From assembly GCF_019091135.1 (NCBI RefSeq), contig NZ_JAGXJW010000012.1, forward strand, positions 65,304 to 129,303: DNA of 64,000 bases, given 5' to 3'. The position numbers and the translations under genes were made by a program. Numbering within the stretch: the stretch's first letter is position 1; each line of letters starts with the position of its first letter. The notes below the pieces were generated by a model. The model saw nothing but the letters and a program-made list of their open reading frames with translations, was not told where the DNA came from and did no database searches. This DNA comes from Cohnella sp. GbtcB17 (GTDB lineage Bacteria; Bacillota; Bacilli; Paenibacillales; Paenibacillaceae). Positions 35,201-42,763 of the stretch are shown here, piece by piece.

Positions 35201-36745
35201 CTTCGGCGCCAGTCCGTACACATAAGTCGGCGTGCCTTCGCCCACCGGAGGCAACAGAATGAATCCCGACTTGGACGAGGAGTACTGAGCCTTGATGCCG
35301 TCATCCTTCTCGCTAAGGAATTTCTCCTGCGTTTGCGGGCTGCTTACCGTCATCATATAAGCCTTCGTCGTCGGCCACGGCTTGCCTTTGGCTTTGACTT
35401 TGAACGTAGCCGTTATGGCGTCGCCCGGCTTGTACTTGGGCTGAATCCCTTGCTCCGCTTCCTCCGGCGTCGCCTTCTTTTTATAAGGCACCGATTGACT
35501 TCGCACATTCAGTGTCTTAGGTTTGCCGTCTGAATCCCTTACAATCTGTCCTGCATTGTCTATCTGTACAAAGTCTAGTCCGCTATCGAGCGTGAGCTGC
35601 ACGTCGATGCGTTCATGCTCCATATTGTAGGCGGGCAGATTTTCGATCTCGGCGGTGATGTCGAACACCCCGCCGTCCACGTAGCCGCTGTTATCGTCGA
35701 GCGTAGCGAGCTGCTGGACGGGATCGAGATAACGGATCGAAAACACTTTGTCTTGCTCTACGATCTCGCCGAGACCGTACACCGTTTCAAAGCTTTGGAA
35801 GCCCTTGGGCGCAATCTGTTGCGGGTTCCAATAGAATGCGACCGCGGAGTCGGCGCTGCCGTAGTCGTTCGTGTCGCGCGTGAAGTCCAAGTTCGGATGA
35901 ACCGTATAGTCCCATTTCGTATTGGCCATGCCGTTCCAGTGACCAACGATCATCTCGTCGACGATATTGATGTTCTGCTCGGCAAAGTTGTTGAAGCCGT
36001 AAGCGATGACATTTGTCGCGAGCGGATTGGTCAGGTCCTGCTTGTCCCGCATGACCCAGTATGCCGGCAGCTTGTAGAAGTTCACGTCTTCTTCCGGAAT
36101 ACCGATCGCAGCCGGATCATGCACGAGCTTGCGCTCAACCGTTAGCGGCGACTCGTAGGTCGTGCCGATCTGGAAGGCGGGGCCGTCGTTGCCGCCGACC
36201 ATCGTATCCAACAGGATCCGGGTGCCGACCTGAACCTGGGCGCCGCTCTTGTTGTTGACTTCGTATCGGATGTTCACGTTGCCCGAGTTTATCTTATCCT
36301 TCGTGTCGGTGTAGAGCATCAAGATTTGCTTGATCTCCACGCCCTTGATGGACCAAGTCATCTCAAGTTGCTTGGTGCCGTTCGGATTCTGAACGATGAC
36401 CGGTGCCGTCGTCGTCGAATAGAACTTGTCGTCGAACTTGTACTTGTTGCCATAGATATAGTCCGTGCCGTCGATTTTGAACGTCGTAAACGACGTCTCC
36501 GGATCGTCGCCGCGGAACGTCAGGTTGACGTCTTGATCGTTTTTGCGAATCGGTTGGCCTTCAAGCGTTCGAATGCCGTACCGTCCCGTCGCGTTGTCGA
36601 CCGTCACTTTGATGAAGTCGTTCTGAATCGTCGTCGTATCCGTCTTGTTCAAAGCTTCGGCAAATGCGCGCAAGCTCTCGGAAGCCGATAAAAATATGAA
36701 GATGAACGAGAGCAATATCGCAATCGTCTTGTTAAAAATCTTCAA
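29228..36745 (-). CDS. Giant SLH-anchored surface protein with Ig/FnIII-like modules
   Basis: 2505 aa from a TTG at 36745, seven bases after GGGGGA; the frame is open for 25 more codons upstream without a site. A signal peptide (about 1-30, ending SESLRAFAEA) comes first. A long unrecognised N-terminal half follows (TIQNDFIKVTVDNATGRYG and onward), then FnIII-like strands (about 1570-1720). A glucodextranase-B/bacterial Ig-like module is near 1825-1915 (ILYIDSPRTGERT, FVATDGAGNENQAV). Three SLH motifs end the protein (about 2318-2505: RFAPQDKVTRAEYPTILLR, NYAPQATLSRVEAMTMAGRL, RINPADALTRAQAAAIANRL). It lies between the two other giants of the operon. Function beyond surface display is unknown. 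Confidence 0.9.
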   Translation of the reverse strand: MKIFNKTIAILLSFIFIFLSASESLRAFAEALNKTDTTTIQNDFIKVTVDNATGRYGIRTLEGQPIRKNDQDVNLTFRGDDPETSFTTFKIDGTDYIYGNKYKFDDKFYSTTTAPVIVQNPNGTKQLEMTWSIKGVEIKQILMLYTDTKDKINSGNVNIRYEVNNKSGAQVQVGTRILLDTMVGGNDGPAFQIGTTYESPLTVERKLVHDPAAIGIPEEDVNFYKLPAYWVMRDKQDLTNPLATNVIAYGFNNFAEQNINIVDEMIVGHWNGMANTKWDYTVHPNLDFTRDTNDYGSADSAVAFYWNPQQIAPKGFQSFETVYGLGEIVEQDKVFSIRYLDPVQQLATLDDNSGYVDGGVFDITAEIENLPAYNMEHERIDVQLTLDSGLDFVQIDNAGQIVRDSDGKPKTLNVRSQSVPYKKKATPEEAEQGIQPKYKPGDAITATFKVKAKGKPWPTTKAYMMTVSSPQTQEKFLSEKDDGIKAQYSSSKSGFILLPPVGEGTPTYVYGLAPKELYSTDVKYMTVNLSNIEAYNTGNETTAPNFDLYLKEVVTGKRYKVPVKESVLLQPTDDGATGDMRITYRGGDLVDAGGNVIEAGRGPELPLGQYQVQIDYKGDAGGDEEQAALYDITSTQKILVTDNSATRIREAGILALYKEKVDISGLANGGSVKGALLDQLNSLYPNRPFKDGAFLFDAVTEYKKTKTLVGAASKAVEPRFKLDKFLDAKSLEEVPLYNYKLFDSDAELAAFIGEKGFKRENLVTVRGMVKQVGTGADQQIIVDTKTEPAIINDAVAYKGKDLAFVRGKLDVFGQKQTDKMPFMDTVFLKGDGTLSVASSGFIFHKGEWTLDFFNGFEKSLVDKETDLDPLDNPEDNTLNGSLKWALGNVGDRLNPLRQVMIEDIYFNKRSLFTAPSFSISGFGLTFNDYILRKGGISFGGMVSFKVLDAEIQNVVFNKKGFVGIDAALKYNLSQNVGLFGPKKNDKNSGELSITHYVQPVEDKADSYGIKFNAELKDVVEVNIELALKRVADGRILPDVIAFGTSLPEPGILLTGATYLTDIRGAVRELADTIAGGTGKDPFPLVVQAGVGIRFGIAPAYFFGDIDLTLKRTGIKLQGKMDFSTKPDADEDERLPMLTKALIEAQWVTPWFVRLEAAMDIGGWDIIIGKAGIFVGQNLEKNRTDFEGYIGSKVQIPSSVPVVGGMPLSSMFLGVNNDKVWGSIGILFISLGITYYWGGGIEFGTSSEQLPDGLIHLKVDDPELGPRLMVIGQGVETLATSWVDTEKEQQGITYHDVEKGIQYLENGSVNVGVGGITVRNGGRVHEITMDGVTGNALIEMEYTSKTMPEFSLKDASGKPYPVKFDNTNTDPTANAFTQFVPAEASIDKVDVRKAYVIIPADVAKKGGKWTLTALSAVETKLLNVPTAPQLNDVSLAKDGANANKFTASWKVANAKADDKVSLYLTTDAVSNEKTTIDGNEVLETGDPGVLIAKDIPVASNGSLNGSVTSGSATIDVTKVSMLGNVEDIRGLLKQGNYYVRAELQSDAAFGTKTSAQKFEIVDPLAPGAVSDVSVEPAGNGWFSLSFKPAAKKAGQAAYAHSYVVDAKREEAGKWTPYANFGEMLFTEDELKPYWNASSGRYEGIPIGGWSATTLSNKVNTESLTGSEPTEKVEYVGLEVGHEYRIGVSATTTPTAADDPRGNYHYANRVESLTELLPVPALPRLTIGEPAQLAANKGSYELLTNKTKQSISIVSDQKDVTVEAYYAENSIGKTTLSDGRGKLDLTQFQTDGTYAIELRATNTKTKDVSVTMLYLTVDTIAPILYIDSPRTGERTEGGAIEVAGTTTVGSKLLVNGTKVSVADDGTFKQSVPVAASSDPNVALSFVATDGAGNENQAVVDITNDGLEIPVALILKPLPKMNLKDKQSFQAYLKVADGKDENGKMQYAEKLVEGAELARLNYNVVMGDAVDLTADGQALAVATGSSLIEASYRISDDASLQGMAIARVEVPEPTALESLSALTAPIPGDTANTRITVTSSGDMTGQQLAYKVYPSAAVLPAFKEDVTAWTILPADGVVPARSGDTIVVVKRTSLTKLAMAAVQVRPSIWVNSFSGGGGGGPTAEKPVVKVNGQSIEAEWEGSTAVIRLTDNDISAVDSDLSINFEDATVQEVDIRVAAGIVQKVVAAKKNIIIALPAGRLVLTSEQLTGMTDELVVKLGSNSNTDIDKIGAISKSQGFTMLGSGQGMHLSINLKASNWKKALALQTAIPAGMKSGDVTAVVLLDAAGNWTTVPWKTEANGGKINVHLTGEGSIFFVSNHKNFVDVNEGWAKQSIADAAAKLFVMGRSADRFAPQDKVTRAEYPTILLRVAGLMNGNASAVGFDDVKAGAWYDRSVSIAASLGIVNGQSGNNYAPQATLSRVEAMTMAGRLLLATGAAEELSEADIAAILSVFSDKDRIPEWAKKSVAMSVKYGIILGENNRINPADALTRAQAAAIANRLDQFIVSQD

Positions 36746-36788
36746 TGCTCTTCCCCCTGTCCCAATTAAAAGCGGAAGCACGGGATAT

Positions 36789-36809
36789 CCCGCGGATTCC
36801 CTCCGCGGG
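36789..36809. other. Hairpin in the gap between two giant genes
   Basis: CCCGCGGA and TCCGCGGG pair perfectly around TTCCC. It lies between the 1877-aa and 2505-aa genes. No U-tract follows. Confidence 0.7.
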
Positions 36810-36880
36810 CTCCCTTGCAATCGCGCCTGGCCTCGCTCTTGTACGGCCGTGGCAAACTTGGCTTCTGACGGCGCCGACCG

Positions 36881-39800
36881 TTAGTTCACGCTTCCGACGA
36901 AGAACGTGCCGTACTCGCGATCCCGCTCCTGGGTGCGTACGATAATCGTATACCAGCCTGCTGTCGGGAATGTGATCTTGTACTGTCCGTTGATGAGCTG
37001 CTGATAGGTTACCTTTTGTGCGATCGACTTCAACTGGCCTTCGCGATAAAGACCCGGCTGATAGTAAATGTCGAATGTTCCGGCTTCATTGGTCTTGTCC
37101 TGCCCGCCTACGTTGACAAGGTTATAGCCGCTAACCTTAAACGTGATCGCGTTCGTATCGAACAGCGCCGTCTCGCCGGAGGTCGAAGAAATGAGGACAT
37201 CGTTGCCGAAGATCAGAAGACCCCCGTCCTTCACGACGACGACGTCTTGCGTCGCGGTAGCCGTGTTGCCTACTTGATCCTTGGCCGTATACGTCACTTT
37301 CTGTTTGCCCAGCTTGCTCAGGTCGAGTCCGCTGATCTTGACGTCGATATCTGCTTCCTTGGACAGATTGTCGGACACGACGTAGCCGCCCAGATCCTTT
37401 GTCGGGTCGAAATCCTTTTTGTTTTTCACGATGCCGACAGCCGATTGCTTCAACGCAATAACCGGTGCGGTATTGTCCAGCCCGTCCACAGTCACCGGGA
37501 TCTTGTTCGCATTGCCGAGCGCGTCCGAGATCGCGATCAGCGTCGAGCCGTTGCTCTCGAACGTGCGGGAATAAGTGAACTTGCCGTCCGCTCCGCTGAT
37601 TTTGTTGGTGTAGACTCCATCCTCGCCAATTGGCTTGGTGCCGAAAAATACTTGATTTGGCGCGGTGGTCTTCCCTTCAATGGTCACTTTGACTTTGCCC
37701 TTGGCATACTTTTTGCCGCCGATTGTCGCAATCTGCTTCTCGTCGACCGGCTGTCCGTTTTCGTCTACGAATTCGTAGACGACCTTTTGAGTCTGCGGCG
37801 GCTCGGTCACGATATTGTCGACCTGCTCTTTGGCGACGGTCGTGTTTCCGTACTCGTCCTGGACGATAAAGGAAGCGACGCCGTTCTCCTGCATGGTGAC
37901 GACGCTCTTCTCGCTGCGAACGAAAATGTTTCCGGCCGAATTGTCGGCCTTCTGTACTTCCAGCGTGACGCCCGTCGAGAAGAGTACATTACCGTTGGCG
38001 TCCTTCAAGGTGCCGAAAATCGAGCTGCCGTTATCGCCGTATTGATACGACCGAACAATTTTGACCTGTGGCGTTTGTTTGAAAATGTTATTCACCTTGG
38101 CCTCGGCCGTTCCGACGTTCCCGGCGGCGTCCTTGAATTCGAACGTGAAGGTGCCGTTTTCCGTAAAGGTGTACGAATTTTTGCCGCCGTTATTGGTAAT
38201 GACGATCGGCTCGGATTCATCTCTCAGGAATGCGACAACGTTCTGATTCGTCAATGACGCATTCGAGAGCTCGACCGTGGCGAGCGGCGCTGTGCCGTCT
38301 ACATTTTTTACGACCGCGTAGAGCGTGTCTTTATGATCCGGATTGTTCAAATCGTAAAGATCGAAGCTGTAAAATCCGTTTTCCGTCACATGGAAGGTGT
38401 TGCCTGTACGAACCGGGCTCGCCGGGTTGTTCTTGCCCAGCACAACCTTGATGCCGAGCGGCGCGTCTATGACAAGATCAACACCGTCCGCAGCGTTCAC
38501 CGGCCCGGTTGAAGCCAGATTCGCCAATGCATAGACGGGTTGCTCGTCCAGTGATACGTCCTTGATATCCAGCTTCGCAGATTCGCTGATCTTGCCGCCT
38601 GGTGTCCGATACCGCACTTGAATCTGCAGCTCGTTCGGCGAGCCCGAAGGCACCGCTACCGATACGAAGTTCGTATACGGCCGCCATTTGATCCAGCTCG
38701 CGCCGTCGTCCGGCGAGATCGAATATTCGTAACCGGCCTTATCCTCGGCCTCCAGATCCAGCTTCACGATAGCCGTATAGCCGTCTTCCTCGTCCCCATA
38801 CAGATAAATCAGGGAGGATGCTGGTGTTTCGGCCGGCGTGTCCGTATTCGAAGAGTTGGATACTTTGAATGTGCCTTCCGTTTGAGCCGTCGTGCTGTTT
38901 CCCGCCCCGTCGACCGCGCGAACGTATAGGCGGAACGCGGCGACTTCACCCGGAGCCAATTTTTTACCGTCAATGGATACGGGACCGTCTGCGGGAAGCG
39001 GCTGCCAGCCTTCGGCGCTCGCGTCGGGAGCCGGTGTCTCTTCTCCTTCAGCTTGCTTCACCCACAGATACTGGGAGACCAATCCTTTGGAGCTGTACTG
39101 CTCCGTGACGTTGACAGTTACGGACTGCGAGGCCAGCGGATACTCAACGCCGGTCTTGCTGAATGTAATTACAGGCGGCGTATGATCAAAGTAGTAGGCC
39201 TGCGTATAAAAGTAGGTTTTGCCTTCGAACTTCACCAGCATGTGCACGTATTGAGGGCCGCTACCCTGCAACGTGGAGGCCGGCACGAGGTAGCTCAGCG
39301 TCGGTTTGGCCGCTTGCGCATTCAGCAGCTGATCGTCCTTCGCCGCCTCTTCGCCTTCGGCCGATCCGCCCTCGGCGGAGCCTGCAGCCTCTTCTCCCGT
39401 TTGTCCCGCTTCTGCACCCTGTTCGCCGGTTGCACCTGCTTCCGGCTCCAATGCACTGACTAATCGATAGGAGTTCGCCAACTGAAGCAACGTCCAGTTG
39501 CCGGTACTGGCGACCAGCGCAGGTTCCGAATCGGCGCTATCGTTCGTGTCCGTGTTGCCGTTATCGGTTGCACCGTTGTCCGGCGTGCCATCGCCGGACG
39601 GCTGTTGCGGCGCGGAAGGCGCCTCCGTGACCGGCTCTTCCGCAGAGGCATCCGGTTCGGACGGCTGTTGCGGCTCTTGCGCATCCTCCGTCGATAAAGG
39701 CGCTTGGAGCTTCGCGGCTTCCGCGGACGGCGCAACGGCCGTATAAGCGTTCTCGTCCGCCGGATGGCTCGCGCTCGTACTGAATGCGTAACCGACGTAA

Positions 39801-42514
39801 TCCGGCGTCACGCCGCCGATTCTGAAGACGACGTCATGGCTTTGCTCGTAGTTCGGGTTCGGCTGCGGCAAGAACTGGGCCGGTACCGTCTCCTGCGTGT
39901 TAATCACGACCGGTTCGCTTTGCGGCGTTGCGATGACTTCGTTGCCCGCGTTATCCGTCGCTTTAAGGTAAAGCCAGTATTTTCCGTCCTCGGACAGATC
40001 TTCGTAAGTGACCTGCGATACGCTTGTGCCCGTCAGCGCTGCAGGCTTCCACTCGATCGCTTGCGGCTGCGAGCCGTCGAGCACCCATTGATAGTCAACA
40101 GTCTTCACGCCGCTGTCGTCATCCTGAACGATCGCTTTTACCAGACTCGAATCCGCCGAGTTCAATTGAATGTCGGGCGCCTTGTTGTCGAGCGCCAGCA
40201 CGCCTACCGCATGCACCCAGTTCGAATCGTTGTGCTTAAAGTCGTCCAGGCTCCACACGCTCGTATCGCCGTATTGACCTACAGCTGCTAGCGCCTTATT
40301 GTCCGCGTAGAAGGTTTTATCCGCCTCTGAGCCGGGAGCTTCCGCTTTCCAGGCTGCATACTGATCCTCGTGAAGACGGACGTATTCCTTCATTTTGTCG
40401 TATTGCATCAGCTCGCGCGCCGAATCCCATGTCATATCGGCGGTCCATACATGCAGGTACCATTTGCCGCCGGTACCCGCCTGCAAGGCTTCGGGCGGAG
40501 GCGCGAGCAGGTTCGTCTTGTTGTTGACGACCTTCAATTGCACGTTTTCGTACTTGCCGGGGTACAGATCCTCCGAAGGCTGCTTGGCAGACAACGCGTA
40601 ACGTTTGAGTGCCGCATAATTATCCGTTGCCGCGTCCTTGAATGGGTCTTCGCTGCTCTTGCTCCAGAAGTAGTAGGCCAAGCCTACCGAAGGAGAAGCC
40701 TCCCCGGTCATATTGGATGGCCGGTAGATCCCCTTGCTCGGTTTTTCTTTGCCAACTTCCGCCGACAATGGATCAAATTCCGGAATTTTGATAGATGGAT
40801 CGTTCGCATCGATCGTTACTTTGCCTGTCTTTTTGTATACCTGATCGGTCGCTCCGTCATTTTCATAGCGGAAACTGATAATCGGCTGCGTATTGTCGAT
40901 AGACAGGTTTGCCCAGTCGATCTTGGAGTTGACGAGCGATTCGTTGCCGTCTACATGTATCCCATCGTAGTCCGCCGGCTGGATAAGCAGGTTGCCTGCG
41001 TAGTCCGAGATGACTTCCTTATCGGTTTTGCCGTCTTTATTCTCGCTAGTTAAGGCAATAACCTTCAGCAACGGAGTTTCCATGGCTTTACCGTCCAAGA
41101 TCTCGGCGCGGAAAGTCCAGTTTTTCGTATTGACGCCTTTTACATACTTGGCTTTTAATCCGTTATTGAAGTAAAGGTAGGTATTCGAAATATCCCATCC
41201 ATTCGGTTGTACTCGCTTGATGATCGCTTCCTCGGTCATCTGCACCGTGAAGTCAACGACGTCGCCTTTATTTAACGTCACCCCGGTCAATATTTCGGGT
41301 TGAATCCCGTTGCCGCTTTTCGTGTACTTCGGACGCACGGCGTCCACGATGACTCTGAAGCCCCCGTTTTTGTAATCGAACGGATTTACGTTTTTGCCTT
41401 GCAGGTATGGGTCGCTGCTTGAGCTGGCCTTGTTAGGCAGGACGATTTTGGCAACGTTGCCGGCCGCATCGGCGAACACGGCTTCGTCCAGCTTCTCTTC
41501 CATCGTTTGTTCCATTGGCAGCGCGCCGCCGGATCCTCCTGTCATCAGAGGCTCAAGCGGGAGATTGCCGCTCTCGTGATAACGTACGCCGGTATACCGG
41601 AAAGATAGCTTGTCATGGTAGGTCGACAAGTTATCCTTGCTGTAAGTAATATTTTCGAGGTACTGTCTCTGACCTGCTGCGGGCAAACCTGTGCCCGGCG
41701 GATTCACAAATAGGGGATGGCGCAGAAAATGCGCATAGTAGGCGGTGTTCAGTCCCGTCGGTTTGACTGGCTCGCTGAAATTGTAGGTCATTGTAATATT
41801 TTCGTTTTCTTTTACGTACAGCTCTTTCTGGTTGATCGTTTCATTATCGCGCTGCGCGCCGTCTCCGGTAAATGTATAATCGGAGAGGACGGGGCGCTGC
41901 TTGTCCTGAAACTTGATATACATGCCGCGCACACCGGCGGCTTCGCCGTCGTCGTCCCCTTCGCCGTATACATAGATGTCGATTACGGAGTTCGGATTGA
42001 TGACGGCCGAAGCACTCTTGTTGTACACGTTCCCGCCGGAAGTATGCGCGGACAGCACAACGTGACCGTCCACCTTGAATTCGATATCCGATACGCGGGT
42101 CCACAGGAAGCCGCTGTGGTATCTGAGCACTGCGAATCCAAGCAATACCTCGGCATGCCCGCTAAGCGCCAAATCACGGAGCGTAGGATTGTCGGCCACC
42201 CTGATCTGGAATCGAACGCTGGCTTCGTTGTCGTCGACGCCGGCGAAAACATCGCCGGCTGCCCAGTCGTACCGAGCGTCTTTGTCGGTCTCGGTCTGCC
42301 TGAAGCCGGCCGTTTGATTGTTATAAAAGTTCAAGAAGGCATTGTCCGCATTGTACGACAAATTACCGATCGTCGTTCCTGCTCCGAATTTGACTTCCAT
42401 GTCCTGACCGGCTGCTTGGGCTTCGTGTGCCAGTTGACGCGGCACCAAAGAAACCAGTAAAGAAAAAACGAGTGCGACGATCGTATACTTGCGAATCCTC
42501 ACCCTGTTAAGCAA
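36881..42514 (-). CDS. Giant secreted protein with Ig-like domains, first gene of the surface operon
   Basis: 1877 aa, TTG start after GGGGAGG. A signal peptide (about 1-35, LVPRQLAHEAQAAG) is followed by many beta-sandwich-like segments rich in DNAGN, DAAGN and DGAGN turns, as in bacterial Ig-like repeats (for example KATDNAGNEVIA, FEFKDAAGNVGTAEAK). A low-complexity acidic Pro/Glu/Ser/Asn stretch lies near 941-1000 and another Glu/Ala-rich stretch near 1035-1060. A DUF5011-like domain is near 1691-1768 (ITYTAKD-type turn: VTYTAKDQVGNTATATQ). No SLH motif, LPXTG signal or membrane anchor is seen, unlike its operon partners. It may be released or held through those partners (inference). Confidence 0.88.
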   Translation of the reverse strand: MLNRVRIRKYTIVALVFSLLVSLVPRQLAHEAQAAGQDMEVKFGAGTTIGNLSYNADNAFLNFYNNQTAGFRQTETDKDARYDWAAGDVFAGVDDNEASVRFQIRVADNPTLRDLALSGHAEVLLGFAVLRYHSGFLWTRVSDIEFKVDGHVVLSAHTSGGNVYNKSASAVINPNSVIDIYVYGEGDDDGEAAGVRGMYIKFQDKQRPVLSDYTFTGDGAQRDNETINQKELYVKENENITMTYNFSEPVKPTGLNTAYYAHFLRHPLFVNPPGTGLPAAGQRQYLENITYSKDNLSTYHDKLSFRYTGVRYHESGNLPLEPLMTGGSGGALPMEQTMEEKLDEAVFADAAGNVAKIVLPNKASSSSDPYLQGKNVNPFDYKNGGFRVIVDAVRPKYTKSGNGIQPEILTGVTLNKGDVVDFTVQMTEEAIIKRVQPNGWDISNTYLYFNNGLKAKYVKGVNTKNWTFRAEILDGKAMETPLLKVIALTSENKDGKTDKEVISDYAGNLLIQPADYDGIHVDGNESLVNSKIDWANLSIDNTQPIISFRYENDGATDQVYKKTGKVTIDANDPSIKIPEFDPLSAEVGKEKPSKGIYRPSNMTGEASPSVGLAYYFWSKSSEDPFKDAATDNYAALKRYALSAKQPSEDLYPGKYENVQLKVVNNKTNLLAPPPEALQAGTGGKWYLHVWTADMTWDSARELMQYDKMKEYVRLHEDQYAAWKAEAPGSEADKTFYADNKALAAVGQYGDTSVWSLDDFKHNDSNWVHAVGVLALDNKAPDIQLNSADSSLVKAIVQDDDSGVKTVDYQWVLDGSQPQAIEWKPAALTGTSVSQVTYEDLSEDGKYWLYLKATDNAGNEVIATPQSEPVVINTQETVPAQFLPQPNPNYEQSHDVVFRIGGVTPDYVGYAFSTSASHPADENAYTAVAPSAEAAKLQAPLSTEDAQEPQQPSEPDASAEEPVTEAPSAPQQPSGDGTPDNGATDNGNTDTNDSADSEPALVASTGNWTLLQLANSYRLVSALEPEAGATGEQGAEAGQTGEEAAGSAEGGSAEGEEAAKDDQLLNAQAAKPTLSYLVPASTLQGSGPQYVHMLVKFEGKTYFYTQAYYFDHTPPVITFSKTGVEYPLASQSVTVNVTEQYSSKGLVSQYLWVKQAEGEETPAPDASAEGWQPLPADGPVSIDGKKLAPGEVAAFRLYVRAVDGAGNSTTAQTEGTFKVSNSSNTDTPAETPASSLIYLYGDEEDGYTAIVKLDLEAEDKAGYEYSISPDDGASWIKWRPYTNFVSVAVPSGSPNELQIQVRYRTPGGKISESAKLDIKDVSLDEQPVYALANLASTGPVNAADGVDLVIDAPLGIKVVLGKNNPASPVRTGNTFHVTENGFYSFDLYDLNNPDHKDTLYAVVKNVDGTAPLATVELSNASLTNQNVVAFLRDESEPIVITNNGGKNSYTFTENGTFTFEFKDAAGNVGTAEAKVNNIFKQTPQVKIVRSYQYGDNGSSIFGTLKDANGNVLFSTGVTLEVQKADNSAGNIFVRSEKSVVTMQENGVASFIVQDEYGNTTVAKEQVDNIVTEPPQTQKVVYEFVDENGQPVDEKQIATIGGKKYAKGKVKVTIEGKTTAPNQVFFGTKPIGEDGVYTNKISGADGKFTYSRTFESNGSTLIAISDALGNANKIPVTVDGLDNTAPVIALKQSAVGIVKNKKDFDPTKDLGGYVVSDNLSKEADIDVKISGLDLSKLGKQKVTYTAKDQVGNTATATQDVVVVKDGGLLIFGNDVLISSTSGETALFDTNAITFKVSGYNLVNVGGQDKTNEAGTFDIYYQPGLYREGQLKSIAQKVTYQQLINGQYKITFPTAGWYTIIVRTQERDREYGTFFVGSVN

Positions 42515-42712
42515 TTTTCTTCCTCCCCGGAATGATTACTTTATCTATGATGTCAAATCTGAAAATCCACTTTTCCCCTTACTTTCCTCCTCGAAGATAG
42601 ATTGGTCGGGGTAAGTCTATCAAATTTTTCTAAACATACTCTTAACAAATCGACAAATAAAGCCAGCTTTCTTACATTTCTCTAAGAATTCTCGCTTGGT
42701 AATTATTTCATC

Positions 42713-42757
42713 AAAAAAAACGCTAATGGGAAGGAAAGTCCTTCTCATTAGCGTTTT
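42713..42757 (-). terminator. Terminator of the GGDEF gene
   Basis: On the minus strand CGCTAATG-AGAAGGA pairs with TCCTTCC-CATTAGCG and is followed by eight T. It separates the cyclase gene from the giant operon. The remaining gap (42515-42712) is A/T-rich and must hold the operon promoter, but I find no convincing -35/-10 pair. Confidence 0.9.
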
Positions 42758-42763
42758 ATCGAT

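Noticed and set aside
42515-42712. Promoter of the giant surface operon
   Set aside because: A TTGACA is present on the minus strand, but no -10 stands at 16-18 bases. Other pairs match poorly. I leave the promoter unassigned.
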